Of a stretch of DNA of 64,000 bases, positions 19,046 to 27,633 are shown one piece after another; within the stretch, counting starts at the first letter, position 1; the number at the start of each line of letters is the position of its first letter. A model generated the notes under the pieces. It was not told the DNA's origin and searched no databases. It saw only the letters and a list, made by a program, of their open reading frames with translations. Origin of the DNA: Barnesiella intestinihominis YIT 11860 (GTDB taxonomy: Bacteria; Bacteroidota; Bacteroidia; Bacteroidales; Barnesiellaceae); assembly GCF_000296465.1 (NCBI RefSeq), contig NZ_JH815203.1, positions 1 to 64,000 on the forward strand. The letters are read 5' to 3'. A program made the position numbers and the translations under genes.

Positions 19046-20482
19046 TTATCTCTTTATAGACACCCTCTTCGATAGAGTACGGAGAAACCGGATAAACAAA
19101 AATGATAATAACAACGTAACAAAGACGGCTATGCCCAGCGAAACCGAATAGGACAACCGAAACCCTTCCTGAGCAAAAAATATGTAAGTAACCGTCACCA
19201 TCGTCATAAACAACGCCGGAATCAAAGTGAGCCAATAACATTTATGTTCCTTAGCCAACCAAACAGTCAATGCCCACAATGTAAACACAGCCAAAGTTTG
19301 ATTACACCATGCAAAATAGCGCCAAAGCACTTCGAAATCGATCATCATCACGAGCCATGCAAGAATAAAAATCGGAATAGAAACCAATAGTCTATTTCGG
19401 ATTTTCTTTTGAGGAATATGCAAAAAATCGGCAGCAATCAAACGCGCCGACCGGAGCGCAGTATCACCCGAGGTTATAGGCGCCGCAATGACACCGAGCA
19501 TAGCCAAAATTCCACCGAAAGTTCCTAACCAGCCCACCGATATATCATTGACTAAAATAGCCGGAGTTTTCCCTTTCAAGAACTCAGAAAGTGCATCGAA
19601 TGACCCATTGAAAAAGGCAATCGCCGCAGCCGCCCAAATTAAAGCGACGATACCCTCGACAACCATTGCCCCATAGAATACCCGGCGTCCCATTTTTTCA
19701 TTTTTCAGACAACGAGCCATCATCGGAGATTGTGTAGCATGAAAACCAGAAATAGCTCCACAAGCTATCGAAATAAACATCATAGGAAATATGGGATTTA
19801 CATCAGAGTCCGGTCGTGTATAACCTATCGCTTCGTGAAATTCCGGTAAACTGTCTGGACGCAAAAACAAAGATATCATAATCCCAATCGCCATAAACAG
19901 CAAAGCAAATCCAAATAAAGGATAAAGCCGCCCTATCAGTTTATCGATAGGAAGCAACGTAGCCAATATATAATACCCGAATATAATAGCAGTCCACATG
20001 GTCGTGGTCGTATTTTCCCCAGTAAGTAAATCGAGTAGATTAGCCGGATTTACGACAAACACAGCCCCTACCAATATCATTAAAAGCAGAGAGAAAATCC
20101 GCATGACTTGCTTAACTCCCGACCCCAGTTCATCGCCGACTAACTCGGGCAGGCTAGCTCCATTCCGACGAACCGAAAGCATACCCGACAGATAATCATG
20201 CACAGCTCCACCGAATATAGTCCCGAACACAATCCATAAATAGGCCGAAGGCCCGTAAAGGATGCCCATAATGGCTCCGAAAATAGGCCCCAGCCCAGCT
20301 ATATTCAAAAATTGTATGAGAAAAACTCTCCATGTCGGCATAGGAATATAATCGATACCGTCTGTCGAGGTATAGGCAGGTGTCTGCCTCCCCGGATTAA
20401 CCCCAAAAACTTTTTCAACCAAAGCACCGTAAACGAAGTATCCGGCAACTAACAGCAACAAAGCAATGCAAAATGTGATCAT
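19046..20482 (-). CDS. cstA: carbon starvation protein CstA family transporter
   Basis: This inner-membrane protein of 478 aa has about 13 hydrophobic segments. The CstA signature is clear near the N-terminus: NIAGLGPIFGAIMGILYGPSAY and FGGAVHDYLSGMLSVRRNG, followed by CGAISGFHATQSPMMARCL. The family imports peptides or pyruvate under carbon limitation; the substrate here is not readable. It is shorter than E. coli CstA, like other compact CstA forms. It has its own promoter and leads into the PHP phosphatase gene. Confidence 0.93.
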   Translation of the reverse strand: MITFCIALLLLVAGYFVYGALVEKVFGVNPGRQTPAYTSTDGIDYIPMPTWRVFLIQFLNIAGLGPIFGAIMGILYGPSAYLWIVFGTIFGGAVHDYLSGMLSVRRNGASLPELVGDELGSGVKQVMRIFSLLLMILVGAVFVVNPANLLDLLTGENTTTTMWTAIIFGYYILATLLPIDKLIGRLYPLFGFALLFMAIGIMISLFLRPDSLPEFHEAIGYTRPDSDVNPIFPMMFISIACGAISGFHATQSPMMARCLKNEKMGRRVFYGAMVVEGIVALIWAAAAIAFFNGSFDALSEFLKGKTPAILVNDISVGWLGTFGGILAMLGVIAAPITSGDTALRSARLIAADFLHIPQKKIRNRLLVSIPIFILAWLVMMIDFEVLWRYFAWCNQTLAVFTLWALTVWLAKEHKCYWLTLIPALFMTMVTVTYIFFAQEGFRLSYSVSLGIAVFVTLLLSFLFIRFLRTLSKRVSIKR

Positions 20483-20607
20483 ACCAAACTCTTATGTAAA
20501 TTCATGGTCTTGACAAACTAACTTCAATGAAAATCAATTACCCGATTCATCTAAGCTATTTATCCAATCGAACAAATTTCCATACCATCTTATGTAATGG
20601 AATGTTA

Positions 20608-20639
20608 CAAAGGTAAAATCTTTTTGCCATTCTATCAAC
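20608..20639 (-). promoter_or_regulatory. cstA promoter
   Basis: The minus strand TACCTTTG (20608-20615) matches TAnnTTTG, and GTTG (20636-20639) lies 20 nt upstream as a near -33 element. It leaves a leader of about 120 bases before cstA. Confidence 0.6.
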
Positions 20640-20645
20640 TCAATT

Positions 20646-20685
20646 AAAAAAAAGCTGCATCCTTACGTCAAGAAATGCAGCTTTT
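20646..20685 (-). terminator. terminator of the VOC gene / long minus-strand run
   Basis: An 11-bp stem (20650-20660 with 20675-20685, AAAAGCTGCAT) is followed on the minus strand by a run of T, just after the stop at 20692. Confidence 0.85.
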
Positions 20686-20691
20686 CACTAT

Positions 20692-21084
20692 TTATAAAGC
20701 AATACCCTCTTTGGCTGGAAGTATCTCAATCCAATAGTCGTCCGGATCGTGAATAAAATAGAGTCCCATAACTTCATTCTCAAAGCATACGCATCCCATT
20801 TCTTTATGATAGGCTCTCACTTTATTATAATCGCCCGATACCCGCACACACAAGTGACTTTCGTTTTCGCCTAACTCGTATGCATCTTTATGGTCTCTCA
20901 GCCAAGTGAGTTCCAACAAAAACGGAGAAACTCCATCTGTAAGATACACCAATACAAAAGAACCATCGGCAGCCTCTTTTCTACGAGCTTCGGTAAAACC
21001 TAATGCCTTCGAATAAAATTCTATACTGCGATTTAAATCTGTCACATTCACATTAAAATGGTCAAATTTTGCTTTTACTTCCAT
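20692..21084 (-). CDS. VOC-family (glyoxalase-like) protein
   Basis: This 130-aa single vicinal-oxygen-chelate fold has the paired beta-alpha-beta modules. FDHFNVNVTDLNRSIEFYSKALGFTE opens the first, and YFIHDPDDYWIEIL closes the second with the usual metal-ligand Glu. It resembles lactoylglutathione lyase and methylmalonyl-CoA epimerase relatives; the substrate is unknown. It is the last gene of the run that includes the MBL hydrolase (16 bases upstream), the FAD protein and radA. Confidence 0.88.
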   Translation of the reverse strand: MEVKAKFDHFNVNVTDLNRSIEFYSKALGFTEARRKEAADGSFVLVYLTDGVSPFLLELTWLRDHKDAYELGENESHLCVRVSGDYNKVRAYHKEMGCVCFENEVMGLYFIHDPDDYWIEILPAKEGIAL

Positions 21085-21100
21085 GATTTATAAGCATTTA

Positions 21101-21808
21101 TTATATAATTACTGAATCTCCCGTACTACTTAATAAAACAAATTCTGTACCGTATCGCTTCGCTATCGGAGCAAAGGATTCGGCTTTACGCACTGCCGGA
21201 TAAAAGTGCATAGGGACAAACATACCTACATTAAATTCCCCGACAAACTGCTCTGCACCTCTCATATAATCCTTTCCCAATCGGGCATCGACCGGAAACA
21301 TCGCCACATCGATAGACTTAATAGCCCGCTTCATATAATACAATTCCGATAAATAAGCAGTTTCAGCTTCCCACACCTCTTCTTCGGTAGATTCGTCACG
21401 CCAATGCCAATTGTTTAAATCCCCAGCATGAAAAATTGTTTTACCCTCGGCTGTTACCAAATAGGACACCCCCATATCGGTGGAGCCGAATGCATTCACC
21501 CGTAATCGGTCATCTTCATAACTTTCTCCCCGATCGAGATACACGATATTGGGCAACCCCGAAAGCTCGTCCAACGAGGACATTTCGCAAGGGAAAATAT
21601 AATGTATATTGTTTTTCAAATTTTTCCAAGTCAGTATTTCGGGATTATAATGGTCGCGATGTTCGTGGGATACCAAAACATACATAGGCTGCCGCCTACA
21701 CAAAGCCTTCTCTATGATATTTTCACCTCCTCGATAATAATCGAATATGATTGAAAAATCCTCGGCTTCGATCAAAAACCCGCTATGAAAAAGATAAATC
21801 AGCCTCAT
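21101..21808 (-). CDS. MBL-fold metallo-hydrolase
   Basis: This 235-aa cytoplasmic protein has the HxHxDH metal motif VSHEHRDHYNPE. Further ligands follow in IFHAGDLNNWHW and the C-terminal FVPMHFYP, so both metal sites look intact. It resembles UPF0173-like metal-dependent hydrolases; the substrate is not known. It starts 9 bases after the stop of the FAD protein gene. Confidence 0.9.
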   Translation of the reverse strand: MRLIYLFHSGFLIEAEDFSIIFDYYRGGENIIEKALCRRQPMYVLVSHEHRDHYNPEILTWKNLKNNIHYIFPCEMSSLDELSGLPNIVYLDRGESYEDDRLRVNAFGSTDMGVSYLVTAEGKTIFHAGDLNNWHWRDESTEEEVWEAETAYLSELYYMKRAIKSIDVAMFPVDARLGKDYMRGAEQFVGEFNVGMFVPMHFYPAVRKAESFAPIAKRYGTEFVLLSSTGDSVII

Positions 21809-21817
21809 ATATTCGTT

Positions 21818-23404
21818 TTAAACAGAACGATCGAAAGACGACGATTGTTTAATTTGCATAGCCAGAGCTTCGGCACAACGTTCCCCATCGATAGCAGCCG
21901 AAACAATTCCTCCCGCATAACCAGCTCCCTCGCCGCATGGGTAAAATCCCCGCAAACGAATATGAGTCATCGACACTCTATCACGTGGTATTCGTACAGG
22001 AGAAGAGGTGCGAGTTTCCACCCCTATCATCACGGCTTCCCGGGTGAGGAATCCATGAGATACTTTCCCAAAATATTTGAATCCTTCCTGCAACCGGGCG
22101 GCGATAAAATCGGGTAACCAGAAATGCAACGGCGAAGCGATGAGTCCCGGTGAATAAGAGGAGCGAGGCAAATCGAACGAATTGCGACGATTGACAAAAT
22201 CGGTCATGCGTTGGGCAGGAGCCGTCTGTTTGCAGTTCCCGTTCAAATAGCACTGCCGTTCGAGATCCTCCTGAAATTTTATCCCCGCCAAAACTCCAAA
22301 CATAGAAAACCGGGCTCCGAAATCCTCCGGCTGCAACTCCACAACCATACCCGAATTGGCCCATACCGAACCCCTATTCGACGGGGACATACCGTTTACA
22401 ACAATTTGTTCGGGACCACTGGCTGCCGGGACTACAAATCCGCCGGGGCACATGCAGAACGAATAGACACCTCGCCCTTTCACCTGCGTGACAAAGCTAT
22501 ATTCGGCAGCCGGAAGATATTTCCCCCGACCTTCGGGATTGTGGTATTGAATGGAATCTATCAACTGTTGCGGGTGTTCCAATCTCACACCTACGGCAAT
22601 ACCTTTGGATTCCAACTCCACCCCGTTCTCGTGCAACATATAATAAACATCGCGAGCCGAATGCCCCGTTGCCAAAATAACAGGGCCGTTAAATTCACGA
22701 CCATCGGCTGTAACGATTCCACACACCTCATCGCCATCAATAATCAAACGCTCCATTCGGGTCTCGAAATGTACCTCACCACCCGATTCGATAATACGAT
22801 TCCTCATGCGCTCGATTACCCTCGGCAACTTGTCGGTCCCGATGTGAGGGTGGGCATCAGAAAGGATTGAAACCGATGCCCCATGCTGACAAAAAATTTG
22901 AAGAATACGCTCGACACTTCCCCGCTTCTTGCTGCGAGTATAGAGTTTACCGTCGGAAAACGCTCCGGCTCCCCCCTCTCCAAAACTATAATTCGACTCC
23001 GGGTCGACTCTCTGTTCCCGACTGATAAGAGCTATATCCTTGCGACGGTCATGCACGTTTTTTCCTCGTTCGACAACGACCGGACAAATACCTAACTCAA
23101 TCAAACGCAATGCCGCAAAAAGCCCCGCCGGCCCAGCCCCCACGACAATCGCCCGAGGCTTACCCGAAACATCGCCATACTCGATACGGGGGAACTCGTC
23201 GTCTTGCGGGAATTCGTCGATGTATACCCGCACTTTCAAATTCACCATGACCGTGCGCTGACGGGCATCTATCGAGCGTTTCAATACCCTCACAGACTTT
23301 ATCGACCGTATATCCATACTCTGCTCCCGAGCCACATATGCTGCTATGCTTTGTTCCGAAGCTGCTTGTTCGGGCAGAATTCTTAACTGCAATTCTCGAA
23401 TCAT
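21818..23404 (-). CDS. FAD-dependent dehydrogenase, COG2509-like
   Basis: This 528-aa flavoprotein has an N-terminal lead of about 85 residues and then the dinucleotide motif AIVVGAGPAGLFAALRLIELG. Further blocks are YSFGEGGAGAFSDGKLYTRSKKRG, GPVILATGHSARDVYYML and, near the end, GFYPCGEGAGYAGGIVSAAIDGERCAEA. These match a widespread uncharacterised family of FAD-dependent oxidoreductases. It is cytoplasmic, with no signal peptide. It lies 16 bases after radA. No specific reaction can be named. Confidence 0.92.
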   Translation of the reverse strand: MIRELQLRILPEQAASEQSIAAYVAREQSMDIRSIKSVRVLKRSIDARQRTVMVNLKVRVYIDEFPQDDEFPRIEYGDVSGKPRAIVVGAGPAGLFAALRLIELGICPVVVERGKNVHDRRKDIALISREQRVDPESNYSFGEGGAGAFSDGKLYTRSKKRGSVERILQIFCQHGASVSILSDAHPHIGTDKLPRVIERMRNRIIESGGEVHFETRMERLIIDGDEVCGIVTADGREFNGPVILATGHSARDVYYMLHENGVELESKGIAVGVRLEHPQQLIDSIQYHNPEGRGKYLPAAEYSFVTQVKGRGVYSFCMCPGGFVVPAASGPEQIVVNGMSPSNRGSVWANSGMVVELQPEDFGARFSMFGVLAGIKFQEDLERQCYLNGNCKQTAPAQRMTDFVNRRNSFDLPRSSYSPGLIASPLHFWLPDFIAARLQEGFKYFGKVSHGFLTREAVMIGVETRTSSPVRIPRDRVSMTHIRLRGFYPCGEGAGYAGGIVSAAIDGERCAEALAMQIKQSSSFDRSV

Positions 23405-23420
23405 ATTCTCTATATCCTAT

Positions 23421-24794
23421 TTATCCGAACAGTTGCCGGAAGGCCTCCTCGACCTTACGGACAGCAACTAATTCTATCGCCAATCGGGAAGTATCAAAAC
23501 CTTTCAGATTATTTTGAGGTATGAGCATACGTTTAAAACCTAATTTTTCGGCTTCAAGAATGCGTTGTTCTATCCGATTGATCGGGCGTATCTCTCCCGA
23601 AAGCCCAACCTCGCCGGTCATACAAGTTCCTGCCTCAATCGCCATATCCATATTGGAAGAAAGTATCGCGCTGATTACGGCCAAATCCATCGCGGGGTCA
23701 TTAACTTTTATGCCTCCGGCAATATTGAGAAAAACGTCTTTTTGTGCCAATTTGAACCCGACCCTCTTTTCCAAAACGGCAAGTAACATATTCATTCGCC
23801 GCAGGTCGAATCCTGTCGCCGACCGTTGCGGCGTACCGTAAGCTGCCGTACTGACCAACGCCTGTGTCTCGATAAGGAAAGGGCGTATACCCTCTATCGT
23901 GACAGCAATGGCAACACCGCTCAAACCTTCGTGATTTTGAGTCAATAACATTTCCGACGGGTTGCTCACCTCTCGTAACCCGTTTTGCCTCATCTCGTAA
24001 ATACCCAATTCGGAAGTGCTTCCGAACCGATTTTTTATCGAGCGGAGAATACGGTATAAATAGTGTCGATCTCCCTCGAACTGCAATACTGTATCGACAA
24101 TATGTTCCAACACTTTCGGCCCGGCAATGCTGCCTTCTTTGTTAATGTGGCCTACGAGAAGAACCGGCGTATTGGTCTGTTTCGCAAATTTGAGTAACGA
24201 GGCAGCACACTCCCTCACCTGTCCCACACTACCCGGTGAAGACTCCATCGCACTGGTAGCAATCGTCTGTATGGAATCGATAACGACAATATCGGGGTCG
24301 ACATTACGAATATGCACAAATATATCTTCGAGCGATGTCTCGCACACGATATAACAGTCGGGAGCATTTCCACCGATACGCTCGGCTCTCAATTTCAATT
24401 GCCTTGCGCTTTCCTCCCCCGATACATATAATACCTTCTGTCCTTTTAGAGCAAGTACAGTTTGTAGGATCAACGTCGATTTACCGATACCGGGCTCACC
24501 GCCTATCAGCACCAATGATCCCCGCACAAGACCACCACCCAATACTCGGTTCAATTCGCCGTTTCCCAAATCGATTCGCGACTCTTCTGTAATCTGAATG
24601 TCGTCTATCCGTTGCGGACGTACTTTACTCTGTTCCATCGTGCCGAACTCGCCCCGACCACCGGCCGCGGATTTCGTGCTCACTACCTCTTCCACATAGG
24701 TATTCCACTCGCCGCAAACGGGACAACGTCCTATCCACTTGGGCGACTCTGCCCCACAGTTATTGCAAAAGTAAACCGATTTTGTCTTTGCCAT
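23421..24794 (-). CDS. radA: DNA repair protein RadA
   Basis: This branch-migration ATPase acts in recombination. At 457 aa it has the full architecture: an N-terminal C4 zinc finger (CNNCGAESPKWIGRCPVCGEW), Walker A GGEPGIGKST, the RadA-specific KNRFG motif (SIKNRFGSTSELG), and a C-terminal Lon-protease-like domain (LNIAGGIKVNDPAMDLAV, TGEVGLSGEIRPI). It begins 5 bases downstream of the RNA methylase gene, in one operon. Confidence 0.97.
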   Translation of the reverse strand: MAKTKSVYFCNNCGAESPKWIGRCPVCGEWNTYVEEVVSTKSAAGGRGEFGTMEQSKVRPQRIDDIQITEESRIDLGNGELNRVLGGGLVRGSLVLIGGEPGIGKSTLILQTVLALKGQKVLYVSGEESARQLKLRAERIGGNAPDCYIVCETSLEDIFVHIRNVDPDIVVIDSIQTIATSAMESSPGSVGQVRECAASLLKFAKQTNTPVLLVGHINKEGSIAGPKVLEHIVDTVLQFEGDRHYLYRILRSIKNRFGSTSELGIYEMRQNGLREVSNPSEMLLTQNHEGLSGVAIAVTIEGIRPFLIETQALVSTAAYGTPQRSATGFDLRRMNMLLAVLEKRVGFKLAQKDVFLNIAGGIKVNDPAMDLAVISAILSSNMDMAIEAGTCMTGEVGLSGEIRPINRIEQRILEAEKLGFKRMLIPQNNLKGFDTSRLAIELVAVRKVEEAFRQLFG

Positions 24795-24799
24795 ACTAT

Positions 24800-25555
24800 T
24801 TATACGATTTGCCTCCTACGAAACTCTGCACATGTAATCGCTGCTGCAACCGCCACATTGAGCGACTCGGAAGTAGGCTGCCCGACCGGATAATTAGGAA
24901 TATACAGCCGTTTCCCAATATAAGGTTCCAACTTGGCCGATATACCATTTCCCTCGTTCCCCATCACAATTACCCCCGATTTCGTCAAAGAGGTATGATA
25001 AATATCCTCCCCATCGAGAAATGTACCATACACGACCGACGAATCCACCTGAGAGAGAAAATCGGGTAACGACGTATAATAAACATTTACCCGAGCCAAT
25101 GCCCCCATAGTGGCTTGCACAACCTTAGGGTTATAAAGATCGGCGGTATCGGGGGAACAAACGATATGGCGAATACCGAACCAATCGGCCAAGCGAACGA
25201 TAGTACCCAAATTACCGGGATCTTGCACCGTATCCAAAGCCAACACCAACTCCTTTTTCAGAGTATCGATATTTAAATGATATTCGGGTATGCGATATAC
25301 AGCCAAGACATCGGGCGGCGTAACGAGCTGAGAAACTTTCGACATCTCTTGTTCGTCGACTTCCTGTATCTTAGGCAACGATTCGTGAGCGTGTGAAACA
25401 ATCCAAGACGGAGTAGCCAATAACAAATCACACTCGAAAGCCGACAGTGTGTCTTCCACGAGTTTATTACCTTCGGCAATAAAACAGCCCTCCTCTCTCC
25501 GTCCTTTCTTTCGAGCTAACGATTGTATGCGTTTAATTTGATTTTTACTAAGCAT
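24800..25555 (-). CDS. TrmH/SpoU-family RNA 2'-O-methyltransferase
   Basis: This is a SAM-dependent ribose methylase of the SPOUT class, 251 aa from the ATG at 25555 (MLSKNQIKRIQSLARKKGRR); an upstream ATG at 25603 is less likely. A short substrate-binding N-terminal domain precedes the three SpoU motifs: ALDTVQDPGNLGTIVRLADWFG, VIVMGNEGNGIS and SLNVAVAAAI, which form the trefoil knot. The target is probably rRNA or tRNA, not readable. It leads into radA. Confidence 0.93.
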   Translation of the reverse strand: MLSKNQIKRIQSLARKKGRREEGCFIAEGNKLVEDTLSAFECDLLLATPSWIVSHAHESLPKIQEVDEQEMSKVSQLVTPPDVLAVYRIPEYHLNIDTLKKELVLALDTVQDPGNLGTIVRLADWFGIRHIVCSPDTADLYNPKVVQATMGALARVNVYYTSLPDFLSQVDSSVVYGTFLDGEDIYHTSLTKSGVIVMGNEGNGISAKLEPYIGKRLYIPNYPVGQPTSESLNVAVAAAITCAEFRRRQIV

Positions 25556-25616
25556 TCTTATCCGGTAATTCGAAACTAAAACAAGATTTTTCTCCCGAGG
25601 CAACCCAAAGGCTCTC

Positions 25617-26612
25617 TTAGTTTCCCGCCCTCATAATCCATGCATTCGCAAAAAGAGGCTGCTCCTGTACCAAACGAGAATGATATCGACGAGCTTCATC
25701 AAAATCATCGAACGATGCTACATAGAGTCGTGATTTACGTGCCGTCTCATAAATCTGTAAATCGGCTGAAACTCCCTGTCGGTGAAAACACTCGATTTGC
25801 TTCTCGGCCATCTGTTTTGACGGAAGCGAAGCCACTATAATATAGTAGGTATTTCTCGCTATTTCGATATCGTGTACAGCGGTTTCCAAAACATCTTCTT
25901 CCCCGGCGGCAATCGTATCGGGCATTTCATCGATTCCCAAAACGGATTCAAAATCATTAACGACAGCTTCGTCGGTCGTAGTATCCGTCTGACCGAATAA
26001 CTCGGCAGACAATAATCCGGCATAATTGGCGGTGGTATCGGGTGTATTGATTGGCTTAGAAAGCATTAATAAAAACACAATTATTGCCGCTGCTACCGCT
26101 GCCGCACGCACCGTACGACGATGAAACGATATATATACACGGTCACGAACTTTTTCGTCTCCAACCGTCGGTATCTCCCTATCTTCCGCATCTTCTTCAC
26201 GAGGAGCTATTTCCAATGGGGAGAAACCGAAGCGGGGATTCTCGATAGAATTATTTTCCTGTGGCTGAAAGCACACGTTACCATCGACTAAGACCAATCG
26301 TCCCAACCGCCCGAAACCATAATCGCCACCTTGCTCCAAGTGTTTATAAACAGATTCGACCTCTTCGGCAATAGCCTCAACAGCCTCGTTCCAAGAAATA
26401 AAACCGGCACGCATGACCGAACGAACCAATAACCCGGAATCTCCCGTCGCAACGGATTCAAATGCGACTTTTCTCACAGGTGGGAGAAACGATGTACCGC
26501 CCGATTGTATTTTCGCTTCGTCACGGAGAACTGTAAAACGACCCAAACCGGGGATAAAAACATCATCGTTATGCAACAATAAATACTCAATATGGCGTAC
26601 CAATCCAATCAT
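25617..26612 (-). CDS. HU-CCDC81-like and SPOR domain protein
   Basis: This 331-aa protein has an N-terminal HU-related (CCDC81-like) part (HIEYLLLHNDDVFIPGLGRFTV, about 1-70) and a second helical part to about 140. One membrane helix (about 170-187, VAAAIIVFLLMLSKP) follows, then an acidic linker. The SPOR domain (about 255-330) contains YYIIVASLPSKQMAEKQIECF. SPOR domains bind denuded peptidoglycan, so it may link the septal wall to cytoplasmic DNA or envelope partners; that link is inferred. The family is typical of Bacteroidota. The start codon lies only 4 bases after a perfect -7 element. Confidence 0.88.
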   Translation of the reverse strand: MIGLVRHIEYLLLHNDDVFIPGLGRFTVLRDEAKIQSGGTSFLPPVRKVAFESVATGDSGLLVRSVMRAGFISWNEAVEAIAEEVESVYKHLEQGGDYGFGRLGRLVLVDGNVCFQPQENNSIENPRFGFSPLEIAPREEDAEDREIPTVGDEKVRDRVYISFHRRTVRAAAVAAAIIVFLLMLSKPINTPDTTANYAGLLSAELFGQTDTTTDEAVVNDFESVLGIDEMPDTIAAGEEDVLETAVHDIEIARNTYYIIVASLPSKQMAEKQIECFHRQGVSADLQIYETARKSRLYVASFDDFDEARRYHSRLVQEQPLFANAWIMRAGN

Positions 26613-26616
26613 ACAA

Positions 26617-26624
26617 CAAAGATA
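26617..26624 (-). promoter_or_regulatory. promoter -7 element directly at the SPOR gene start
   Basis: The minus strand TATCTTTG matches TAnnTTTG exactly and ends four bases before the ATG at 26612, so the transcript would start at or next to the start codon. A CAAC/CAAA patch (26645-26651 on the plus strand) lies in the -33 range. Confidence 0.6.
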
Positions 26625-26701
26625 TATATTTTCTTTTGCCGATACAACAAAACGAATAAAAATCTCTCTTTATTCTTGTCCCAGAAAAATATAAAAAAAC
26701 T

Positions 26702-27520
26702 CTATTCCTCTTCCAATAAACGCTCGGCCTCTTTGGAATCATAACCAAGTTCCACGGCTCGTTTCAAATCGGCCTTCGCCGATTCTCTTTCATACCTCGC
26801 CAATTTGCCCAACGCCCTCAATACATATACTACCGGATCATCGGGAGCCAACTCGATAGCCTTTTCTATGTCTTTATCGGCTTTGGCATATTGTCCGGCG
26901 AACAAATAGGCTTCCGCCCGCCCTACATAGAGTATCTCCTTCTCGGGATTTACCCGAATTACCTGCGAATAGACCTCTATGGCTTCGGGATAATAACCCA
27001 TCACTTTCAACAACGAAGCAAAACCTATGCGACCGTTGGCACTCGCCGGATTCAATTTCAAGATTCGTTCAAAATCGGCACGGCTTGAAATCGTATCTCC
27101 CCGCTCCAATGCAATCAGTCCCCTGTGATACAGCGCATCTTCGTCGGCATCGTCGATTAACAGTATCTGGCTATAATCCTGATAGGCACGATCTATACTG
27201 TCTATTTCGGAAAAAAGAGCCGCCCGATTCCGCAACAAAGTGACCGAATGAGGTGTCATCAACAATCCGTTCGTATAACTCCGAAGTGCAGCTTCATAAT
27301 TACCTGCATAACGTTGTACCGTTCCCAAATTGGACATAAGCAGCGAATTTTGCCCATTCGCAGGCTCGGTTCGCAACGCACTTACCAATGCAGACTCTGC
27401 TCCCGCCCAATCTTTCGCCTTGATGCAACTATCGGCCCTCTCTACCCATTGATAATAGGACTGTGACAATACATAAAAGGGTAACCCTACCACACAAACG
27501 AGAACCAAAAAATTTTTCAT
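26702..27520 (-). CDS. secreted TPR-repeat protein
   Basis: This protein of 272 aa starts at the ATG at 27520, which gives the signal peptide MKNFLVLVCVVGLPFYVLSQ; an ATG at 27568 would hide it. The rest is about seven tetratricopeptide repeats (for example YEAALRSYTNGLLMTPHSVTLLRN and ADKDIEKAIELAPDDPVVY). It probably acts as a periplasmic protein-binding scaffold. It is the first gene of a minus-strand run and diverges from the clostripain gene. The specific partner is unknown. Confidence 0.9.
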   Translation of the reverse strand: MKNFLVLVCVVGLPFYVLSQSYYQWVERADSCIKAKDWAGAESALVSALRTEPANGQNSLLMSNLGTVQRYAGNYEAALRSYTNGLLMTPHSVTLLRNRAALFSEIDSIDRAYQDYSQILLIDDADEDALYHRGLIALERGDTISSRADFERILKLNPASANGRIGFASLLKVMGYYPEAIEVYSQVIRVNPEKEILYVGRAEAYLFAGQYAKADKDIEKAIELAPDDPVVYVLRALGKLARYERESAKADLKRAVELGYDSKEAERLLEEE

Positions 27521-27538
27521 ATCCCATATTTTATATAA

Positions 27539-27546
27539 CAAAGGTA
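27539..27546 (-). promoter_or_regulatory. promoter -7 element of the TPR gene
   Basis: The minus strand TACCTTTG matches TAnnTTTG, 18 bases before the ATG at 27520. No clean -33 TTTG is present. Confidence 0.55.
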
Positions 27547-27622
27547 CGGGTTTAGACGTTACATTCACATATTAGATATGCAAAAACGAATCAAAAGCAA
27601 CAGACATTCTAAATTTTTCTGT

Positions 27623-27630
27623 TAATTTTG
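27623..27630 (+). promoter_or_regulatory. promoter -7 element directly at the clostripain gene start
   Basis: TAATTTTG matches TAnnTTTG and ends three bases before the ATG at 27634, predicting a transcript with almost no leader. Confidence 0.5.
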
Positions 27631-27633
27631 CAA